NCBI GenBank assembly: GCA_037954235.1
Contig: JBBMOA010000007.1
Coordinates: forward strand, 28,888,957 to 28,952,956
Length of the DNA stretch: 64,000 nt
Source of the DNA: Aulostomus chinensis
Taxonomy: Eukaryota > Chordata > Actinopteri > Syngnathiformes > Aulostomidae
Direction of reading: 5' to 3'
This document shows, piece by piece, positions 39,401 through 50,263 of the stretch (positions are counted from its first letter, which is position 1; every line of letters begins with the position of its first letter). Under the pieces are notes generated by a model that saw nothing but the letters and a program-made list of their open reading frames with translations, was not told the origin of the DNA and did no database searches. Both the position numbers and the translations under genes were made by a program.

Positions 39401-39827
39401 GAAAGGAGCGACGGGCCTCTGTTACTAGCATCCCATCATTTTGGTTCTCAGGGCTTCTTTTGGTGGGAAAACAGCCACGTTTATTTGGACTGACCCAGTC
39501 CTCTCGCATAGCCATGACATGAACTATTTCTATTTTAAACTTGCTAGTCTGTGAATCCTGATTTCGATCCAACTCTGTACGGTACATCGGGCTTGTTTTT
39601 AAATAGCGTTGTCGACTTGCTAAATCCCTCTGGCTGCTCTCTGGACCTCATGTCATCACCAGCAGCACCAGTGGAACTGGATCAGTCCCAGAACCTGAGT
39701 AGGGATCTGGGCCGTCTCTGTTCATCAAGGACCCTTTTACTTCCGTCACAGGTGACACATCTTCGTTTCCTGGTTAGCATGTTTCGGAAGCTGTCCTTCA
39801 TTTCGAGCGCCTCAGCACGTGCGCTCG

Positions 39828-39893
<66 letters not shown>

Positions 39894-40014
39894 CTCTCTC
39901 TCTCTCTCTCCAGAGCAACAGCTGAGCAGCGTTAGCAGTGACCTTGACCTACATCCTCCAGATAGAAACCCGATCCACTCAGAGCATGCTTGGAGATCTT
40001 TTAACACATTAAAT

Positions 40015-40047
<33 letters not shown>

Positions 40048-40288
40048 TGTTGTTGTTGTTGTTTCAAAGAATAAGAATATACCTTTTATGTGGCTACAAT
40101 TCCACAAAAAGACAAATATCAAATTAAAAAGACCCACTCTTTGTTTTACATTTCACCTCCTGGCTGTTAGATTTAAACACAGCGAGTCGGAGAAGTGGCT
40201 TTCCATCAGAGTAACTTCATAAACCGTTAACTGCACATGGCTTGTATTCATACGTGACCTCCTTACCTTCTGCAGCGACTTGAGCCAT
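30487..40288 (-). CDS. ampd3: AMP deaminase 3 (proximal first exon form)
   Basis: Complete, 766 aa (human 767), in fifteen coding exons on the minus strand, 5' to 3': 40288-40267, 38656-38434, 38294-38117, 36933-36768, 36357-36138, 36049-35920, 35747-35553, 35182-35051, 33478-33315, 32733-32607, 32232-32069, 31978-31858, 31519-31346, 30855-30745 and 30660-30487. All junctions are GT-AG with matching phase. It hydrolyses AMP to IMP and ammonia in the cytosol, in the purine-nucleotide cycle. Visible motifs are VDTHIHAA (zinc ligands, about H317/H319), FRPHCGEAG (about 583-591) and the family signature SLSTDDP (about 659-665). The isoform is AMPD3 by the N-terminus (MPRLFPK, TVPEDCPIG) and the C-terminus (ETLCNELSFL). 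Intron 3 holds SINE copy C. The first exon encodes only MAQVAAE. Confidence 0.97.
31169..31192 (+). repeat. Poly-G tract (24 G) in an ampd3 intron
   Basis: An uninterrupted run of 24 G on the plus strand (poly-C in the ampd3 pre-mRNA), between ampd3 coding exons 13 and 14. Confidence 0.9.
31243..31275. repeat. Perfect inverted repeat, 14-bp arms
   Basis: GAGTCGTGAAGTAT at 31243-31256 is matched exactly by its reverse complement at 31262-31275, with a 5-nt TTAAC loop. It lies in an ampd3 intron about 50 bp from the poly-G tract. It could form a hairpin in RNA or a small cruciform in DNA. Confidence 0.8.
33655..34075 (+). repeat. Interspersed repeat with purine-rich GAGA segment in an ampd3 intron
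   Basis: It starts with TCAAGTCAGTTTCATTTGTA..GGCGCCAAATC, continues through AGTAGAGCAGGTCCAG and CCTTTACCAGCAGGAAGG, and then enters a GAGAGA/GACAGA-rich tract at about 33850-33990. This order resembles a common fish dispersed repeat that I recognise by pattern but cannot name. A 142-codon ORF on the plus strand spans it and is a low-complexity artefact. Confidence 0.55.
37230..37645 (-). mobile_element. SINE-like retroposon, copy C (in ampd3 intron 3)
   Basis: A minus-strand copy between ampd3 exons 4 and 3. The tail is the ATCCATCC tract at the left, followed by CTTATCCTGTTCAGGG and the common core. A 10-bp direct repeat TTTAGAATTC at 37266-37275 and 37646-37655 brackets the element proper. 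The bases before 37266 (from 37230) match the left flank of copy B, so the SINE seems to have landed in, or moved with, another repeat. The right flank carries AAAAAGCTGAACTATAA, which is inverted relative to AAAGTTCAGCTTAGA on the left. Confidence 0.8.
39038..39073. repeat. Inverted repeat, 14-bp arms, in ampd3 intron 1
   Basis: GAAAAAGTGACCTC (39038-39051) pairs with GAGGTCACTTTTTC (39060-39073) across an 8-nt loop. It lies between ampd3 exon 2 and the proximal first exon. The stem is too short for a typical miRNA precursor. Confidence 0.7.
39827..39911 (+). repeat. (CT)n(CA)n(CT)n compound microsatellite
   Basis: A CT run, then about 22 CA units, then a second CT run, in ampd3 intron 1. 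Overlapping ORFs on both strands are low-complexity. Confidence 0.95.
40015..40063. repeat. (ACA)n/(TGT)n palindromic microsatellite
   Basis: About eleven ACA units run directly into five TGT units through ACATGT, making a perfect zero-loop inverted repeat of 16-bp arms (40032-40047 / 40048-40063). It lies about 200 bp downstream of the proximal ampd3 first exon, inside intron 1. Confidence 0.9.
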
Positions 40289-41586
40289 GTTTGGTTGCCT
40301 CAGTCTCGGCCTGGCGAGTCAGGGGAACAACTTTATCTGCTTCAGCTTTTCCTCAAGTCTTCCTATGTGCCTGCCACTCGATGTCAGGTCTCACCCAAGT
40401 ACTTCTAAGTGCCGCTGAGACCTCTTGATACAGAGGTCCTGTGTGCGTCTGTCTCGGATGTGCGGCTGCTCCGACTGCCACCGGGAGGCTTTGCTCCTCT
40501 GCTTACATGGTTGGCTGTCTGTATGTTTAATGCAGCTGCCAGTTGTTGCTGTCTGGAGTGTCCCTCCATCTCTATTTTAGGGTGTTGAGAATGTCATGGC
40601 AACAAGGCCTGCTAATACAAGCTGGTATGTCACAAGTGGCTGCGAACATGTGCACGTCTATCTTTGAGATGGAGCAAAAACGGGCAATCGACTCTATAGG
40701 TGTTGCGAAAATGCTGGGAAACGCTTAATTATTCCAAGTAACTTTAAGTAATTTTTAAAAATGAAAATACAATAGCATGTAATGGTTTATTCAGCCCCAG
40801 TCAGCTTTCTACAGCAAACAAAAGTCTGTTAACGAGCTTGCTTCGTTAACCGGGGAAGGGATTGGCACCAATCTGGTTATGGCGTGATATCAGATTAACT
40901 GTGTCTCTTGTGGAAGTAGTTTACTCCGGCAGAAGCTGGCTGTGGTGTAGACAGGTGACTGTGAGATCAACGTAGCTCTTTATAACACCTGTCGCCACAG
41001 AAAAACTGAAGGGAATTTGTACCAATTTTGTCTTCTGACAGAGAAAAAGGAAGACAAGACTTAAAGCTGCAGTTTGGGGGGGGGGGTTTGGGTGTTGTTG
41101 TCAGGCTGTGAAACCTCTGTGGAAAACCAGATGAACCTGTTTGCGTGTGAAAGGCATTAACATCGAATACATCTGCAAAAACAGACCCACGGGAAATAAA
41201 AACACATGACATCAGGTTCTCTGAACAGGAGCGTTAGGCTGGACGACTGCATTGTCATGTGTAGACCTCACTAAGCTCCATCATACACTGCTGTTTGTTC
41301 TTGTCATGAGAACTCAGTTACCGTTGTGACCGCACGACACACTTGGTGCAAATGCAACCAGACGTTAGCATGCTACTGCTAATTAAACTCCAGTATTATT
41401 TAACTTTTTGTATCTATGAGCGGACACAAACCTCAGTCAAACCCCTCTAGACTCTGTGTCCAGCCGCTGTTGTGTCTGGTGAATTGAGTTCTTATTTCAA
41501 GATACAGCCCACAGACCTTCAGACTAACAGCCTGGCCTTGTAATGGCACAGTTAATGAATATTTGTATGGACCTGCGTTAACTCAC

Positions 41587-41655
41587 CTTTCCCAAAGCAG
41601 GGCGTAGACTGCTGCTTGTAAAGGGGCGTCTCCCTTCTCCGCATGTTGACCTGTA
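41587..41655 (-). CDS. ampd3: ampd3 alternative distal first coding exon
   Basis: A minus-strand exon bounded by an acceptor (CTCCTCAG, exon starts 41655) and a donor (GTGAGT after 41587). Its ATG is at 41644-41642, and it encodes MRRRETPLYKQQSTPCFGK plus one base. It ends in the same phase as the proximal first exon (40288-40267), so splicing to exon 2 at 38656 gives ..FGKEMPRLFPK in frame. It would replace MAQVAAE with a longer basic N-terminus. Mammalian AMPD3 is known to use alternative 5' exons. The acceptor implies at least one further untranslated exon upstream. This is a strong prediction from frame and splice sites, without transcript evidence. Confidence 0.7.
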
Positions 41656-44600
41656 CTGAGGAGAGAAGAAAAGAACCGTGATGAACATCAGGCGGATAAC
41701 AGTGCAACGACAATTTATGAGTTATAAGGAACAAAGTTCCCTCACTTTCAAGACTACCAGCCAGAAACCTTAGTTTTCAGAGGGAAGGAACTGTTAAAGG
41801 GATAGTTTGGCCGCTTTTGGAGCCTCTGCATATTTGCTTGTGTTATTGCAGCATCCGGAGACAAAAGTGAGCGTGAGGTCAGTGGGGTCGCGCTCCTGCA
41901 CGTTCTGTGTGCTCACTAAAATGCACATCGTGAGCCCTGAGCAGGAAATCTCAGTGAACCTCAGTCAGCCTCCACATATGGGAGCACGAACCCGCTGACC
42001 TCACAGTTGTTTTTTGGCCAAGGTCCCAGAGTTACTATGGGCGACAGCCTGACGGTGCCAAGCAAGAACTCTGATCCACATCATCACCGGTAGGTAGCAA
42101 ACAGGGCGAGACTTCCCCTCCCACAGCGTCCGCACTGGGGACTGAAAGCGAGATCAAAAGGCCTTTTCATGAATTCATTTTGTTTCAGGATGATCTTTGA
42201 GATGAAAATTGATTTTCACTTTAACTTTGTTGGTTACACAGAACTGCACTCACTCACTTTGTTCTCTGTCACAACTGAGAGTGGGGAAGTTTCCAACAAA
42301 CCACTGAAGCGTGGTGCACACGCAGCCCCGCCTCCTCTCAGTCAGCAGTCGCACCAACGTCGGAATTTTAGCCTCACTTTAATTTTCAGCTCCTATTTAC
42401 CATCTGGTGACGAGAGCAATGCCTTTCTGATGTGAAACCCTCATCCGCGACCAGCTGAGATGCAGCACTGTCAATCAGATCTAACTTTAGAACATGAGTC
42501 GGTGTGGGGCCTCAAAGGTTTGGGCTCACGTGTTTTTGGAGGTTAGAACAAGTGAAATCAGTCCGGAGGTCATCAGAAGAAGATTATCATACCTACAGGC
42601 CCTGGCGGGGGGTCCCAAAGACCGTCACTGCTGTATTTTCAGAGAGTAACTGACATGAAGTCAACTGTATGGAACTACAGGATCGTCTCATCCCTCACCA
42701 GTGTTTACTGTAGGCTTCCTCCTCCAGCGATGGTTGTTTACTCAGAGAAGTTGTTCTTTGGTTCTTGCGGCTTGGGCCTGACATGAAGACAGTGTGAGGA
42801 ACACAACACAACTCTAGATGAACCTGTGAAACTACAGCCTCCTTCATGTGACAGCGTCAGATGTTCGTCTGATAATAGACGAGATTAAGACGATGTTTCT
42901 GAGCTCAAAATGAGTCGAAGGCATTTGCAGGTACAAAGCTGAACGTGAGATGCACTGTTGCTTCTAAGGTTTCCTGTTTCGTTGCCGGGCAAACGCTGCT
43001 GTGCACACAGCCGCCCATTGCAACACTAAGTGACACTGCTGTTTCTAATGACTTCTCAGTGTACCGTTGTGGTATGTTGAGGTATTTCCTCAAATGTAAA
43101 GAAAGTAAAAATGTCACAGCAGTGGCGAGACAGATTACGTGAGGTGTGTCAGAGGTACGGATATTCTCTGCAGGGATGCGCTGGCTGTAACTCAGGGTGT
43201 CACGGACTTGAGGACCTCTGGGAAAGGCACGTTGCTGCTTGTTGCAGCTCTGAGGAAATGCCTGCACAGAAAGTCCTGCAAGATAAGGAATGTACAGAGA
43301 ACCAGCGATGCGTGCGCTCCGACCAGGACGAGCCTCTCTAAATGTGTTCCTGTTACTCTCATGGCCATAAATACCATGATTGTGATGGCTATCATTCATC
43401 CCACGGGTACCGTCGTCGTATACATTTTGATTACTCGTTTCCACATTTTGTAGAAAGAAATAACTTGAAATTAACACTTTGCAGAGATGTGCCTCTGTTT
43501 TTTTCAGGTATGGGAGGGGAAAAAAATCTGTTTCCCGTGACAAAAAGTAAGAACAGAAACATCTTTCCTGAATCCGAATCAGCCTCCTGATATATCTTTG
43601 TTATGTATCCTGCTGTTACTGCTCCCTAAAACCATCCAATCACCATCCACTTCAACATGAAAGAACCTTTCCAGCAGGATAATGCAGCAGCACAGCTTTA
43701 AATTTGATCAGTTCTGATACTTTCTCCTCATCTCGCACATTCTTACCTGTGTTATATTTAGAGGCTGTAACTGGCACAGTTTGGGATGAAATTATGGGAG
43801 GAAACAGGAGCACGACAACACATCTAGACAGAATAGAGGGGACAGAAGGAGATGCAGCCAGAACGCCTGCGAAATTAAAACATTTGAAACCCCTTTCAGA
43901 TCAGCAGTGTACTTACAGTTTGCAGGGCCGTGGGCGAGACCGTCTGGTGCTGTGGAGACCCTTATTAGGTGACAGACAGAAGACCAGCCCTCGTCCTGCC
44001 TGCCGTCAGTTCACGCTTTCACTGCCAGGCTGAAGCAAGAGCAAACCTGTTTTCTTCAGGAGAGGTGCAGGTCAGAGTCATGTCAAAAAAAAAACAACAA
44101 AAAAAATTCTCCAGGAAGTGAACTTATTCATTGTTTTAAAGGAAGTGCAGGAGGAACTTTGTATACACACTGTCAGTTCTGTATGTCAAGCATGAGTGCT
44201 ATTTACAGACCACACCCTCTTTGTTTACTCAAGCGGCTCTTTGAGCTCACTCTATAAGGAATGCGTACAAAAACCGTAGATTCGGACCTTGGTTCAATTT
44301 AATTCATGGATGTACATACATGGGATGAATCAATAATCAATAAATGAAGCTTTTATAAAAGGGGAGGGCACTTTAACTTCCTACGATGGGAAATAGTTCT
44401 ACAGATATTCTTGTTTTCCAATCTTAGTTTTCCTGCTGTTGAGACATTCGTCTGACTCAGTGGGTCTCCTGATATTAAAAAATCCTAAAAAGAATCCATG
44501 ATGTAAACCACTGAGGTGATTTCTGTCCACTGAGATTGAAAAACAAACAAACTTGTCAACTATTACTTTTCTAAAGTTGTACGTTTTTGGCTGACCAATA

Positions 44601-45500
44601 GTATGAGTTGTAAAAAGAGCAACAGTATTAGTTGGTACATTTATGTTGTCACCTCCACCAAGGAGTTCATGTTCTGGATGGTGACAGGTTTGCACATCAG
44701 CGGTTGGTCATAGCACCACCTGGTGGCAACAAGTGATGTCATGGATGTTTCAGACGTATGTCTCCCAGCAGGTCAGCCTGATCTATCTTGAATTTGAACA
44801 GAATCCAGTTAAAGCGAGACTACTGCTGTACCAAAGGAGTCATTTCTGCCTTGTTAGTACTCACTAATCCATGTGTGGAGCTCACAACATCTTTTCTCCC
44901 TCCTGCTTGACTTCTTTGTGTCAGCAGAATGCAGAAAGAGCCACTTCCATTTAGCCTGAGGCTAAAGGCTACTGGCGGCTAACAACGGCTACAGCCACAA
45001 AATAACAACCAAACTGTTCAAAAACGTCCCTTCACAAACTCTCATCATCTGGTACAACGCACAATTTCTTTCTCCTGTCGTATGCTCGGACGTCAACAAA
45101 CAAAAAGCAGAACACACTGTTACACCTGTGGCTTTGCGCTACCATGAACGAGCGCTACACACACATACATTTAGCTTGTTAGCCTGCTAACGATCGCTAA
45201 CTAGCACTCAACCTAAAACGCAGCAGCGGCTCTGCAGGATGTGATAAGCGTTGCTTGCATTTGGTCATAAAACAAAGCATCTCTACGTTTTCCAGAAGAT
45301 TTACTCAGTATTCTTTGAGACATTTGCAGGCACGATTGATGTTCATCTTTTTATAATATAGTTGGTAGACGTAGGCACGTTTCAGCATTGACCACAGTGG
45401 AGGACCCAACATGTGGGCCCTCCTAGACATATTGGTGATAAAGTGACACCACGCTTCCATATCATTAAGGAAAAGAGACATTTATGACAGAAAAATACAA
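41656..45500. other. Spacer between ampd3 and adm
   Basis: No confident gene. It may contain untranslated 5' exons of ampd3: a minus-strand GTAAGT donor sits at 43916-43911, preceded by unstructured sequence. A 212-codon minus-strand ORF (42905-43543) has no family I recognise. A dispersed repeat copy lies at 44926-44995. Confidence 0.5.
44926..44995 (+). repeat. Dispersed ~75-bp repeat, copy 2
   Basis: Shares GAATGCAGAAAGAGCCA with copy 3 and TTTAGC..GAGGCTAA and GGCGGCTAACAAC with copy 1. Family unknown. Confidence 0.5.
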
Positions 45501-45510
45501 TTTCTTGCAC

Positions 45511-46985
45511 TTTATTCCTTCTGGAGCCCTTTAGTTGATCCATTTATTCAATGCGCAAAGTTTTAATGCCAGAATGAAAACTACATTCATGGTGAATTCT
45601 GATTTCCGGCCCGTGTGACCACTCTGCAAACTTTCAGGTCAAATTCCATCATGATTTGTAGCAGAATGCGATTCTCTGTTCTGTCATTAATCAAAAAGGG
45701 GGATTTTGTCTTTGCCAAAAGATAAATAATTCTGTTGAAATGCCGTGATTACACAACTCCAGGAACATGTCTTTAATTCCACGTTCGTAGACAGTGCAGC
45801 TGATAAAGGTGTCATATATAGAATGGAATGCACTATATTTCCAGCACTCACATCATTCAGCGACAATTTGAAAAGCGTCATGTTTAATATCAGGACACCA
45901 AGTAACAAAAAAGTTGGTTCAAGTTCGTCATCATGATACATTCTTTCATTTATTACTGAGACTGCCAGATGAGATCTACATACAATTCAAGTGACGTCAG
46001 CTGAATTATGAGAAAATTACAATTTAACACATTCAAATGAAGAAGCGGATAAATGCCAGCACTGCGAGGTGTTTAGAGGGGAAACACACAGGAAGCTGCA
46101 CTGCTTTCTAAAGAGCATTTCCTTCCACGTCACCTGCTGGGAAGCTAGATGGCAGCACAAGACCGCCATCGGCTGCTCAGTTCTTCAAGCAGGGAGAAGT
46201 TCTCCGTCTGTTTCAAACAACTGCCCTCAAGGTTTGGGATGTGGCTTTTTTCCCCCCAGGTATAAACCATGAACTGCCTTGAAAGCCCCTCTCCCATAAT
46301 TCATATTAATAAGGTATAACACATATCTCAAAGATAAAGATACACATGAAAACTACTGACAGGATACATCAAGTACTTCACTGAAGTTACAAATCAAAAG
46401 CGGCATGTTACATTACGTATGTTCTTGGCTGTATAAAAATATAGCTGTATGATAGGATTCAATATAAGGTGTCTTTATATTTCCTTATATATATACAAGC
46501 TGATAAATACACTTTTAACTATGCTCAGAATATATATTTATGAATTGCAGTTCACAAGCAGTTCATTCCGTTCCAGGTCCTTTTGGGGAGGATCCTAAAT
46601 GTGAGGGTCCAGCGATGTCAGCTCCTTTGGAAGAAAAACATCCCCCCGTCTTGGCCTTGGCTCCTTCTCAGTCCGTAGCATTTCGCAGAGGGTCTTCAGG
46701 AATTGGCTCACAAGCTCACCTGCCAAGCTCATGTTGGAAGCTGAGGAAGACACAGGCATTCCTGTCAAGTCCCAGACGTCTGATTTGAATTGATCCATAA
46801 ATCGTGCTCTTGTTCAGACACTGAAACCTGCAGCTCACACTGTCTCTGGTATTAAGGTGCTGCCTGTCATCCCGAGTGGCCCCAGCAAAGCTTCCTCTGA
46901 CTGGCTGTTTGGCTGTAGAAGCCACTGTTCTGCATATGTGGTGGTAAATCTAAAAGACTGAGGGGACTTATCTTCATCTCTTGTC
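45511..46985 (-). other. adm 3' UTR with poly(A) signals
   Basis: After the adm stop codon on the minus strand there is about 1.4 kb of AT-rich sequence with several ATTTA pentamers. It leads to two AATAAA signals at 45548-45543 and 45516-45511. AU-rich 3' UTRs are typical of adrenomedullin mRNAs, which are unstable. The actual cleavage site is not visible. Confidence 0.45.
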
Positions 46986-48074
46986 TTAGGCCACTGTGCA
47001 TTTGTGTCGGCTGACTCGCTGACCAGCCGCAGCGCTTCTTCTTTGTCTGTCTCTCCGCAAGGCGAGCTGGGTGGCATCCAGGAGCGAGCGGCGTCTACGC
47101 CCGTAGCCACTTGAGCTGAGCTTAATTGGAGGGGCACTGGCCTCTTTCTGCTTGTTGGTTTGAATCTGGTGCAGTTGGTGCAGCAGGTCATGGTAGGAGC
47201 AGGTGAACAGGAAGCAGCCGGAGGTTTTGGATGATGCTGATCTCTTGGATCTGATGTTCAGTCCAAAACTGTAAAAAGGAGATGCTCTCTTTTTAGACGG
47301 TGTTGAAATGGGATCAATAAACCGCGTCTAAACACGATCAAGAGGTTTTCGATGAGAACATTAACAAGCTGAGCTTTGAACTCTCAAGCAGCATCTGTGA
47401 CACCATCAAGTGAATCATAAAAGCGGCTTTTCATTTTACCTTAATGAAGGCGACCCGGCGTCTGCGCTCCCGTCGTGCTGCGGCCCGACACTGGCGTCAC
47501 CGGCTGTGTCTCTCTTCACGTGGCTCTGTAGCCACACTCGGAACCTGCCGCGGAGCATGAGATGGGAGGAAATGATTCACACGCATTCAGATACTTCTGC
47601 ATTCAAGACTACCACAAACATGAGATGATCTCATGCATGTGATGCCACTATAGATCAGACCATATTATGGGTAACAGGTTTTCTGGATTTCAACGAGCCA
47701 AAATGACGAGGGCGATAAATGATTCCATCAACATAACCTATCTTACATGCATAGGCTACAGCATGTATGTCTCAATCATCTGCCAGTGCCAGAACTACAA
47801 TTCACACGCATATTTTTTTTCTCCCATTTGTTCTGGTTTAATAATCGGCGGTACTTATAGACGTGACTTAAACTTTCACATCTGTTTTGAATGTCAAAAT
47901 AGACAATAATGAAGCTTTAACTGAGACTGAACACGATGTTCTCGCTGTGCTTGTTTGTCAGGCAGCTCACCTCTTTTTCAGGCTGGTGTTTAAGTCCCCC
48001 GTGGCACCTTTCACCAGTGGCAGGACGGTGGTGAAAACACAGCAGCAGATGACAGTGCGCAGCGTTAATCTCAT
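46986..48074 (-). CDS. adm: Adrenomedullin-family peptide hormone precursor
   Basis: Complete precursor of 163 aa in three coding exons on the minus strand: 48074-47971, 47544-47440 and 47268-46986. Phases close. An N-terminal signal peptide covers about residues 1-24 (TVICCCVFTTVLPLV core). The RSKR site (76-79) would release a 46-residue mature peptide, S80 to Y125. A six-residue disulfide ring C88-FLFT-C93 is followed by an amphipathic HDLLHQLHQ segment. The end is SSSGY-G-RRRR, where Gly126 donates the C-terminal amide and RRRR (127-130) is the cleavage site. The peptide would act on CALCRL/RAMP receptors as a vasodilator. The proadrenomedullin N-terminal (PAMP) region is weak: FRVWLQSHVKR lacks the GKR amidation signal. 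Position next to ampd3 supports ADM1 or its teleost duplicate (AM4/admb). The divergent ring favours the duplicate, but this is inference. Confidence 0.9.
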
Positions 48075-48085
48075 TTTGGCTGGAA

Positions 48086-48508
48086 GCTGTTAGTGATAAA
48101 GAGGCAGGAATGATAATGAGGACGTCAGCTCTGGACCGCTGCCACAACCTGGCTGCTGATTGATAGGGTTTGCGTTTGTCGTGGCTTTAAATAGATTTAT
48201 AGACTTCTATTTAGTTGCATAACAAAGTGGCACATCTGTTATTAAGTCACATCAAAACTGTCCTGTGAGAAAAGATCAGGGTGCACTACATCAGTAAAGT
48301 GAAAAGCTGCTCCAAAGTCATCTTAACTTTTATACTTGGAATTCTGTTTTCCAAATAATTTCTGATCTTAAGAATGATGGAGGAAGCCACTTACCTCAGG
48401 TTCTAGCTTGATGAAGAGAGCTGATGGTGCTCATCCAAGTGTCTGGTTTAGCAGAGTTAGTTGTGTGTTCCCAAGGCAGTAAGGAGTTTACTATGAGTTG
48501 AAGTCTGA
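48086..48508 (-). other. adm untranslated first exon and intron 1
   Basis: From a TSS predicted near 48508, an untranslated exon runs to a good donor at 48395 (CCTGAG|GTAAGT). It splices to the acceptor CACTAACAG, so exon 2 starts at 48086, twelve bases before the ATG. A non-coding exon 1 with the start codon in exon 2 is the usual adrenomedullin gene structure. Confidence 0.65.
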
Positions 48509-48533
48509 AGTTTACACTGCTAACATGAGAGGC

Positions 48534-48539
48534 TTTATA
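48534..48539 (-). promoter_or_regulatory. TATA box of adm
   Basis: CTATAAAGC on the minus strand, with TATAAA at 48539-48534, about 140 bp before the exon 1 donor. It is preceded by a CCCTCCCTCCCT (Sp1/KLF-like) stretch at 48541-48552. Confidence 0.65.
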
Positions 48540-48618
48540 GAGGGAGGGAGGGAGCTGTACCTGAATGCCAGACCCAGTGGGAGGGACTGTGGGACAGTTC
48601 ATGTCAACCCCATGCACC

Positions 48619-48626
48619 CCACGTAT
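48619..48626 (-). promoter_or_regulatory. Hypoxia-response-like element upstream of adm
   Basis: The minus strand reads ATACGTGGGG; the HRE core ACGTG is at 48624-48620, about 85 bp upstream of the TATA box. Adrenomedullin is a well-known HIF target in vertebrates. A five-base core is common by chance, so position is the main support. Confidence 0.4.
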
Positions 48627-50263
48627 AGATAGTCAGACCAGAAACACACACAGGAGACTCAGCAGTCCCCAGATCTCATGACTAATGCTTGCAGTGCAAA
48701 ATCTGAGTGCAGTTTAATGCAGCAGCCTTCCCATGTGTCAGTTGTGTTCTGCTTGACTTTTGTGCGTTAACCCACTGACATCTCTTCCTCTGTGGTGATC
48801 TTTTTGACGTGTGAGTGAGAGTCTCTTATGAATCATGAGCCCTGTTTGTGTTCCATCTATTCAGGGTTGTAACGAACGCCTACACCTGCTTTAATCGCCG
48901 CATTAATTCTCCCAGGGACGTGTGTTTGTTCTCTTAATCGCTAAGTGCACTTAATTTAGCCCTGTTGTCATAGCAACTGCATGCACTGTCAAACTTTAAG
49001 GAGGGGAAGGAAACTGGTGGACCTCGGTACGAGCAGCGCTCGCACACTCCAGTAGTTTCTTCTGAGAACTCTAAATGAGGCAGTGAGTTTTGCATGCGTG
49101 AAGGTCAACGTGCATCAAGGTTTTCCACAACTGCGGCAGGTTCATTTTCTTTGGAGAGGATTTCTTTATCAAAAGTAGACAGTTTGAGGTGTGAACACGA
49201 CACTGACAGCAGGAATGTGGAAGAGGCTTTTGCAGTGAAGTCAGAGCGCTTGCAGTGAGGCGCGGCGCGGCGCCACTTGACCTCATGCATATCTTTTTAA
49301 ATGCTTTATGATTTGGTACTTGAGGGCACCTGATTGGGAATTAGGACTTTCTGGCTGTGCTCAAATACCCTGAGTTTCTAAGTTGAAATTAGGAGTCTTT
49401 CATCATGCTGATTTTCCTCATCTCGACATTCCGGGGTTGCAATTATTCCGCAGATTCTCTTTTCAGCGTGTTTCAGTTAAGTTTTGCTGCAGGAGAGATT
49501 TTGCGACGTCTCCATCTTTCCTCCACCTGTTTCAGTGGTGCACTGTTTGTCTATTCGAACCTCTCGGAGCTCTTTGGCTTCAGACGCAGTGCTGCTGCTG
49601 GAGTTGTGCCGTACAAAAATATCTTCTTTTTTTTTGGAGCTTCAACTTGGAAATTGGAATTAGAGCGAGGTACTGGTTTAAAAGACACTCTGTCCGCTCT
49701 GGCCACCTCGCACCCTTCGTGGTGAATTATTGTGTTGCTGGCTTGACAAAATGCTGTTTAAAAAAAAAAAAAAAAACCTAGAAAGCAGTTATTTATTTTT
49801 ATTTACTTCACCTAAAAGATCATTTCGACTAATTGTTCTCAGCTGTTTATTTGTTTGTGTTGATCTGCAGCCTGAAAGATTCATTTTGTGAGACGTCACT
49901 CTGAATTGTATTTATAGATTTTTTTTATTTTTTTTTTTAACCACAGAGAAACGACGTGTTTAAACATCCTGCTTGGAATATTTCTTTGGTGACAGTCATT
50001 AGGACGGTTGTACGGCGCGGGAGGCGTTCTGACCACAGGAACCACCCATGTAGGACTTCCTTCAGGGCCATTTTTAGGGAAGAAATGTGCAACATCTGGG
50101 AGACGGTTACTTGGAAAACCCAGTGGGGTTCGATGCTGGTTGATTACTCACAAGCTCCCTTAAAGTGATACTTCACCCAATAGTTGTATTTTCCATTTCA
50201 AAATACACACAAACAAGTGTCTTGAGCTCCCCCCCCCCTCCCCCCTATTGCTGTAGTGACTAC

